Assembly (NCBI GenBank): GCA_900752475.1
Contig: CAADVJ010000128.1
Coordinates: forward strand, 1-7,981
Source: an uncultured Collinsella sp.
Lineage (GTDB): Bacteria; Actinomycetota; Coriobacteriia; Coriobacteriales; Coriobacteriaceae
Direction: 5' to 3'
Length of the DNA stretch: 7,981 nucleotides
Part shown: positions 4,478 through 7,981 of the stretch, piece by piece
Position numbering within the stretch: the first letter of the stretch is position 1
How the letters are laid out: the number at the start of each line of letters is the position of its first letter
Position numbers and translations under genes: made by a program
Notes under the pieces: model-generated
What the model saw: the letters and a program-made list of their open reading frames with translations, nothing else
Database searches by the model: none
What the model was told of the DNA's origin: nothing

Positions 4478-4993
4478 CTACCGAAACACCAGATCAAGAG
4501 ACGACCTCACATCAAACGTTTCGGCAATGCCGGTACTGGACGCAAGGGTACCGTTATAGAAAAACTCGCTTGCACCCTCCCGGTAAAGGTTCCGATACTC
4601 CGCCATCGCCTCAAACCCAAATTTCTCAAGTAGGGGAGATAGGGACGGCATTACCTCCTGGGGAACCGTTATAAGAGGCCTCTCATCATCAAGGAGCTCG
4701 ATGGAGGCCGCGATCAGCGCAGTCCCTACTCCCCGTCCGCGGTGGTTGGCGTCCACGCGCAGCGAGCAAATCTTCTTTTCCGCGCCGTCGTCTTTGACGA
4801 TACAGATGCCGGCCATTCTGTCTCCCGAGATGGCCTTCAGCACCCATCTGGAGGATCCGATGCCCGGGAGGACCTTCGCACGATACCATCCATCAAACCC
4901 CGGATAATACCGCTTGAAGCTGCCGCGGCAAATTGCGTGCAGCCGCCCTACCTCGGTTTTGTTCTCGACGGAAACGATTTTCAGTCTTTCCAT
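4478..4993 (-). CDS. GNAT-family N-acetyltransferase
   Basis: The 171-residue protein transfers an acetyl group from acetyl-CoA to an unknown amine. Its evidence is GNAT motif A, a strand ICSLRVDANH (75-84) followed by the pyrophosphate-binding loop R85-G-R-G88-V-G90 and helix TALIAASIELL, then the motif B-like LLEKFGFEAMAEYRNLYR (about 121-138). The C-terminal EFFYNG is common in small GNATs. The ATG at 4993 is chosen because AGGAGGGG precedes it at proper spacing; the frame is open much further upstream, but only as an overlap of the preceding gene. It follows that gene by 41 bases, and TATTCT/TATATC sequences in the gap could be an internal promoter. As third gene of the ASCH operon it might modify a small molecule, protein or aminoacyl-tRNA, as GNAT toxins do, but nothing here shows the substrate. 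Confidence 0.85.
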   Translation of the reverse strand: MERLKIVSVENKTEVGRLHAICRGSFKRYYPGFDGWYRAKVLPGIGSSRWVLKAISGDRMAGICIVKDDGAEKKICSLRVDANHRGRGVGTALIAASIELLDDERPLITVPQEVMPSLSPLLEKFGFEAMAEYRNLYREGASEFFYNGTLASSTGIAETFDVRSSLDLVFR

Positions 4994-5034
4994 GACGACC
5001 CCTCCTCTCTCTTCAGATATAGAATACCATTGCG

Positions 5035-6222
5035 TCAGGGCCGAAAACGTCGGCCATGCGGTTTCCGAACTCTGAACACACCGAACACAACGAGGAGAAC
5101 GGCGCACGCCGCGAGGCTGGCGCCAGAAGCTCCGATTGCCCCAAGCCAAGTCAAATCGCAGAGCACGGTCGCAAGTACGTTGGTAAACACGGAAAACGCA
5201 GTCAGGAAGAGTAAATACAGGGCGATCGTACCCCAATTGCACACCGAATAGCTCAGCTTGAGGTACATCTTGTAACCGTACCCTGGCCTGTTGATCTTTT
5301 TCTTCCAATGCCATGCCACCACGTCAGAGGCTGAGAGCCCCTCTGGCAGGTAGCCTCCCCACACGCTATCCCCTTCCAGCAGACGTTTTTCATGAAGGTC
5401 CTCGAAGGACTCAACGGCAACGCTCGTCCGCGCCATGAGGAGGGTGTGCACGGTGACGGATTTAAGAGGATAGGCGTCCGGGTCCACGCCGTCGACCTTC
5501 TCCCTCATCTCATCGCTCAGCGTCCGGTAGTCGTTGATCCTGAGATCGATCGCCTCCTCCCGGCTGAACGCACTGGTAAACAACCTGTCACGAGAGTCGT
5601 TCCGTTTGGCCAAACCGCTATTTTGATCGATGTATAAGCGAAATCTCACGTAAACCCTGCGGGACTCGCCGCCAACCTCTCTCGCAATATGGGGGAAATC
5701 TATATTGATGACGGTTGCCGCGCCGCCGTCGCACTCTTCGAACTTCAGCACGTCGCACGACAAAAGGAGAAACGGACCCCTGCTTTCATCGTTCGCAAGA
5801 TTCACCTCGACATAGCGTGAGGTAAAATCGACTTCGGAAACGCGGCACCGATCGTTGAATATCGCGCCCAGGGTCTCTTTGTTCAGCTTCGGCATCAAAT
5901 CAGAAAAGCAGCTCTTATCTATTTTGAAGGGGCAGTAAAGGGATATTCCCTTGATAGAATCGAGAATCGAAACGTCTCCCTTCAGGTCTTCGGATTTCTC
6001 GTCGCCTTGAGCGGTATCGCCCGCTTTCCCGTCGTCCTGACCATCGGAGCAGGCGGGCGATAGCATCAGGCCGAAATCGAATGCCGTTGTACTCGATTTC
6101 CCGTGCTCCAGGCTATCCGCAATCCAGAGATTTATGTTGACCATCGCCTCGATACCCTGGCCGTCGACGCGATCTTTTCCGCCGCCCTCGTTAGGTCGGC
6201 ACCAAAAAGCGAAGCTATTCAT
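5035..6222 (-). CDS. Unrecognised protein with large soluble domain and two C-terminal membrane helices
   Basis: The protein has 395 residues from the ATG at 6222. About 320 residues are soluble: MVNINLWIADSLEHG near the start, FDFGLMLSP, a low-complexity acidic stretch rich in D, G, E and K, then GISLYCPFKID, LGAIFNDRC and VYVRFRLYID in a beta-rich core. Two hydrophobic helices follow (about 328-350, WGTIALYLLFLTAFSVF, and about 362-383, ending LLVVFGVF) and a basic tail RKPHGRRFRP, so both termini are probably cytoplasmic. I know of no characterised family; the core gives a vague impression of a widespread hypothetical family, which I cannot name. The ATG overlaps the ASCH stop by eight bases (ATGAATAG), so the two are translationally coupled; a GTG at 6231 is an alternative start. 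Membrane anchoring next to an ASCH regulator would suit an effector or sensor, but this is inference. Confidence 0.8.
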   Translation of the reverse strand: MNSFAFWCRPNEGGGKDRVDGQGIEAMVNINLWIADSLEHGKSSTTAFDFGLMLSPACSDGQDDGKAGDTAQGDEKSEDLKGDVSILDSIKGISLYCPFKIDKSCFSDLMPKLNKETLGAIFNDRCRVSEVDFTSRYVEVNLANDESRGPFLLLSCDVLKFEECDGGAATVINIDFPHIAREVGGESRRVYVRFRLYIDQNSGLAKRNDSRDRLFTSAFSREEAIDLRINDYRTLSDEMREKVDGVDPDAYPLKSVTVHTLLMARTSVAVESFEDLHEKRLLEGDSVWGGYLPEGLSASDVVAWHWKKKINRPGYGYKMYLKLSYSVCNWGTIALYLLFLTAFSVFTNVLATVLCDLTWLGAIGASGASLAACAVLLVVFGVFRVRKPHGRRFRP

Positions 6223-6595
6223 CTTCCTCACTCAGATAGCAAAACGACTGCGGCGGCCTAACGAGACCCACCTTTTCTATTGGAAATGGATGGTCATACG
6301 CAACCGGATGGGATAACAGCAACGCGCCGGCCATCTCCATGCCGTAGAAATAACTCTCGAACTCGAATTTGGAAATCCCTCCGAACGAAGACGTCTGCCG
6401 CCAGAGCTCCCCCTTTTCCAAAAAGGGCATGGACTCCACCCCCGCCTCGCCGATGATCCTCGAAACGGGAGATGTTGCGTAGATGACGATACCCGATATC
6501 GGTTTTGTCGGCAGCCTTCTCCTGTACTCGCATTTCTTCTCTCCCGACAGAATGAGTCGCGCGAATCTCGGATGTATGGAAACTAAGGCTTTCAC
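6215..6595 (-). CDS. ASCH/PUA-like domain protein
   Basis: The 126-residue protein starts at a GTG (6595) seven bases after GGAGGG, the only start in frame after an upstream TAG. It opens KALVSIHPRFARLILSGEKK, followed by CEYRRRL: the G-x-K-x-x-E-x-R run typical of ASCH domains (about residues 18-26). GIVIYATSPVSRIIGE (35-50) follows, and the C-terminal KVGLVRPPQSFCYLSE matches the 'PPQSFxYL' ending of this PUA-like subgroup, as I recall. ASCH domains are beta-barrels related to PUA and bind RNA or nucleotides; some act as nucleases or as cytidine-derivative amidohydrolases, and this subgroup is often described as regulatory. It is first in the operon, overlapping the membrane-protein gene by eight bases. 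An inverted repeat over its promoter suggests regulation at that point. Domain call good, molecular activity unknown. Confidence 0.82.
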   Translation of the reverse strand: MKALVSIHPRFARLILSGEKKCEYRRRLPTKPISGIVIYATSPVSRIIGEAGVESMPFLEKGELWRQTSSFGGISKFEFESYFYGMEMAGALLLSHPVAYDHPFPIEKVGLVRPPQSFCYLSEEDE

Positions 6596-6614
6596 TGCGG
6601 CACCCTCCCTCTAT

Positions 6615-6635
6615 CGACTCAATTATAAAGAGTCG
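6615..6635 (-). promoter_or_regulatory. ASCH-operon promoter with operator-like inverted repeat
   Basis: On minus, TATAAT (6627-6622) is a perfect -10 box placing the start about 20 bases before the GTG. It lies inside an inverted repeat, CGACTC (6615-6620) and GAGTCG (6630-6635), nine bases apart. No clear -35 box is present at 16-18 bases, so activation by a bound factor is possible as well as repression. Confidence 0.5.
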
Positions 6636-6854
6636 GATCGACGCACGCCGTTCCACAGCCCTTCCTTTAACGAAGGAAAACCGAACACGACGAATCTTCC
6701 CATTACAGTCAGAAATGAGCTATTCGATATCTCGTTGATGCATTTCCCCGGTGTCGGATACGATGCAAGCAAGCCCGTCTGGGCCGCCGATCGGGCGTCC
6801 CCCCACATTGTAAAATGCGTTCGCTAGAATCGGCTCATTTACCCGTAGAGAGGG

Positions 6855-6960
6855 CTAGCGCCCATGGTCGGCCACGCCGACGTAGCTTGCAATCTCCCCA
6901 AGCGCGCACATGAGCTCATCGAAGAAGCCGACCACATCGAATCCAGCTGTAATGTCAGCC
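6855..6960 (-). pseudogene. Probable frameshifted C-terminal tail of the RES gene
   Basis: Directly after the RES stop (6963-6961) the +1-shifted frame is open and protein-like: SNEADITAGFDVVGFFDELM, CALGEIASYVGVADHGR, then TAG 6857-6855. It has no ATG or ribosome site of its own. Removing one C from the CCC run just before the stop would join it as ...SMHVTPSNEADITAG.... This points to a recent single-base insertion, a sequencing error, or frameshifting in the last codons. Confidence 0.5.
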
Positions 6961-7981
6961 TCATTCGATGGGAGTCACGTGCATGGAGACGATGCGGAAC
7001 AAGCCGTCGTCCCAAACCACGTAGTTGCTGTACGTCTTGCTGCCGTAGTATTTGATTCCGTCGATGCCGGCATGACGGCAGCATTGGGCGACGAAGTTCG
7101 GCACGAGGTACTCCGGCGGGATGACCTGGTCGGTGTTGGTGAATGGGAACCGAAGGTACTTCAGGAAGTAGTTTGTCCCGCGGCCCACGCCGGAAAGGTC
7201 GATGAGGCGGACGTCGCGCCTGCCCTCTATCTCGGCGACCTGGGCCTCGTCCCCCGAACCGTGCTTCCCAATCTCCTGCATCGCGCCGTGCTCTGTGTCG
7301 GAGAAGTAGTAGTAAGCCTTCTGCGGGCCGTTAAACCTTCCCGCTTTCACAAGTAGGCGGGGCGCTTTGACCATGTCGTCCTTAAGGTGCGAGGCCGTCC
7401 CTGCGGGTTTCAGCCGAGCGTGGTAATAGACCGGCCTGTCGAACGAAATCGCATCCCTCCAGTCCCGAACCGTCTCCCAGATAAGCCTACCGGCCTTGCA
7501 ATCCCTTGCGAAGGCGGGGTCATCCGAGCAAAGCTGCTGAAGCTTCATCATGTCAACCTCGGTCAGCCCCTCAAGGAAGGACAGGGACGAGGTCAGGACG
7601 TTGAACGAGCGAACGCTCGCGGACACCACGCCGGAATCATCGCCGACGCAATTGCAGGGCCCGGGGTCCGTCTCGGCGTCCGCCGCAAGCAGCCTCTTTC
7701 CCCTGATGTCGACCGAGACATCCTCGCTAACGGAGAGCCGCTCGAGCGAGACCTTGCTGAGGTTCTTCACGAAGGTCTTGGTACCACGCGGTATCGAGCC
7801 GCCGTAGCCGAAATCTCCGAGGGAATCGACAAGCCCGCCGACATTGCCAAGGAGGGCGATGTCGGGACCCCTGACGGTCAGCCCAGAAAGGCTGCTGGCA
7901 AGGCTCTCGTAGACGCCGAAGTAGTCTTTAGACGCAAAGCGGTCCGCCATGTCCCGAATGGCGGGGGTCTGGAGCGAGGCC
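6961..7981 (-). CDS. RES-domain protein, predicted NAD+-targeting toxin (open at right edge)
   Basis: The C-terminal half, about 160 residues, is a RES domain. YYHARLK supplies the conserved Arg. GRFNGPQKAYYYFSDTEHGA followed by MQEI supplies the aromatic and Glu positions. YLVPNFVAQCCRHAGIDGIK and YYGSKTYSNYVVWD form the closing strands, with the conserved Ser-Asn region. Characterised RES toxins (MbcT, Res of Xre-RES pairs) degrade NAD+, and ParT ADP-ribosylates a host enzyme; this family knowledge makes a toxin role likely. The preceding roughly 180 residues are not recognised and contain a short Cys pair (PCNC). An ATG at 7950 has no ribosome site and the frame stays open to base 7980 (...LQTPAIRD before that Met), so the true start is probably outside. 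No Xre/MbcA-type antitoxin is visible downstream; it may lie beyond the edge. The extreme C-terminus seems frameshifted. Confidence 0.85.
   Translation of the reverse strand, partial: ASLQTPAIRDMADRFASKDYFGVYESLASSLSGLTVRGPDIALLGNVGGLVDSLGDFGYGGSIPRGTKTFVKNLSKVSLERLSVSEDVSVDIRGKRLLAADAETDPGPCNCVGDDSGVVSASVRSFNVLTSSLSFLEGLTEVDMMKLQQLCSDDPAFARDCKAGRLIWETVRDWRDAISFDRPVYYHARLKPAGTASHLKDDMVKAPRLLVKAGRFNGPQKAYYYFSDTEHGAMQEIGKHGSGDEAQVAEIEGRRDVRLIDLSGVGRGTNYFLKYLRFPFTNTDQVIPPEYLVPNFVAQCCRHAGIDGIKYYGSKTYSNYVVWDDGLFRIVSMHVTPIE

Noticed and set aside
4478..5314. Longer 278-codon version of the GNAT frame
   Set aside because: The first 107 codons are the out-of-frame overlap of the membrane-protein gene; the ATG at 4993 has AGGAGGGG and starts just before recognisable GNAT sequence.
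1640..6665. Shared CCGTTCCACAG in the spacers upstream of mntA (about 1650) and of the ASCH gene (about 6650), giving similar PSL..GLWNG translations
   Set aside because: An 11-base identity is expected by chance several times in a window of this length, and the flanks do not align; not enough for a repeat or recombination site.
6623..6808. 61-codon minus-strand ORF in the RES–ASCH spacer
   Set aside because: It overlaps the ASCH promoter, has no ribosome site and no recognisable motif. The 6636-6854 spacer otherwise holds only short GC-rich inverted repeats.

Overview
The window looks like an accessory (defence or toxin–antitoxin) region from a GC-rich actinobacterium. Gut Coriobacteriia such as Collinsella would fit. 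This is inference from base composition, strong GGAGG-type ribosome sites, one probable leaderless gene and the family mix; no rRNA or housekeeping gene is present to fix the taxon. Almost all genes lie on the minus strand. The exception is a broken Abi gene on plus. Several neighbouring genes are truncated or frameshifted, as expected of a high-turnover island.

Layout by increasing coordinate. 1-675 (-): N-terminal part of a DUF3825 protein, running off the left edge, with a palindromic operator candidate at its promoter. 892-1606 (-): a HEPN/MNT toxin–antitoxin pair, mntA then hepT, overlapping by 14 bases. The hepT active-site motif carries five perfect copies of a 15-bp repeat, giving five consecutive VAHGY units; this is the most striking feature of the window. 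1893-2561 (+): a promoter, a terminator-ended structured leader and an internally deleted Abi_2 (AbiD/AbiF-like) gene whose start, ribosome site and HEPN motif survive. 2682-3602 (-): a ribbon-helix-helix–YfbU fusion protein with direct repeats over its promoter, followed by a decayed small gene.

3603-4477 is gene-poor but rich in structure. It holds five successive stem-loops, the last a perfect 38-bp palindrome that partly covers the ribosome site of a 28-codon ORF, plus two more long hairpins and short hydrophobic reading frames. 4478-6595 (-) is a probable three-gene operon: an ASCH/PUA-like protein, an unrecognised 395-residue protein with two C-terminal membrane helices, and a GNAT acetyltransferase, ending in a strong hairpin terminator. 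6855-7981 (-): a RES-domain (NAD+-targeting toxin type) protein open at the right edge, with a probable frameshift near its C-terminus.

The shared theme is nucleotide or RNA attack and its control: two HEPN ribonuclease-type proteins (HepT, Abi_2), a RES domain, an AMP-transferring MNT, an ASCH domain and an RHH regulator. The best candidates for something undescribed are the amplified HepT motif and the ASCH–membrane protein–GNAT operon. All functions are assigned by reading motifs, not by database search.
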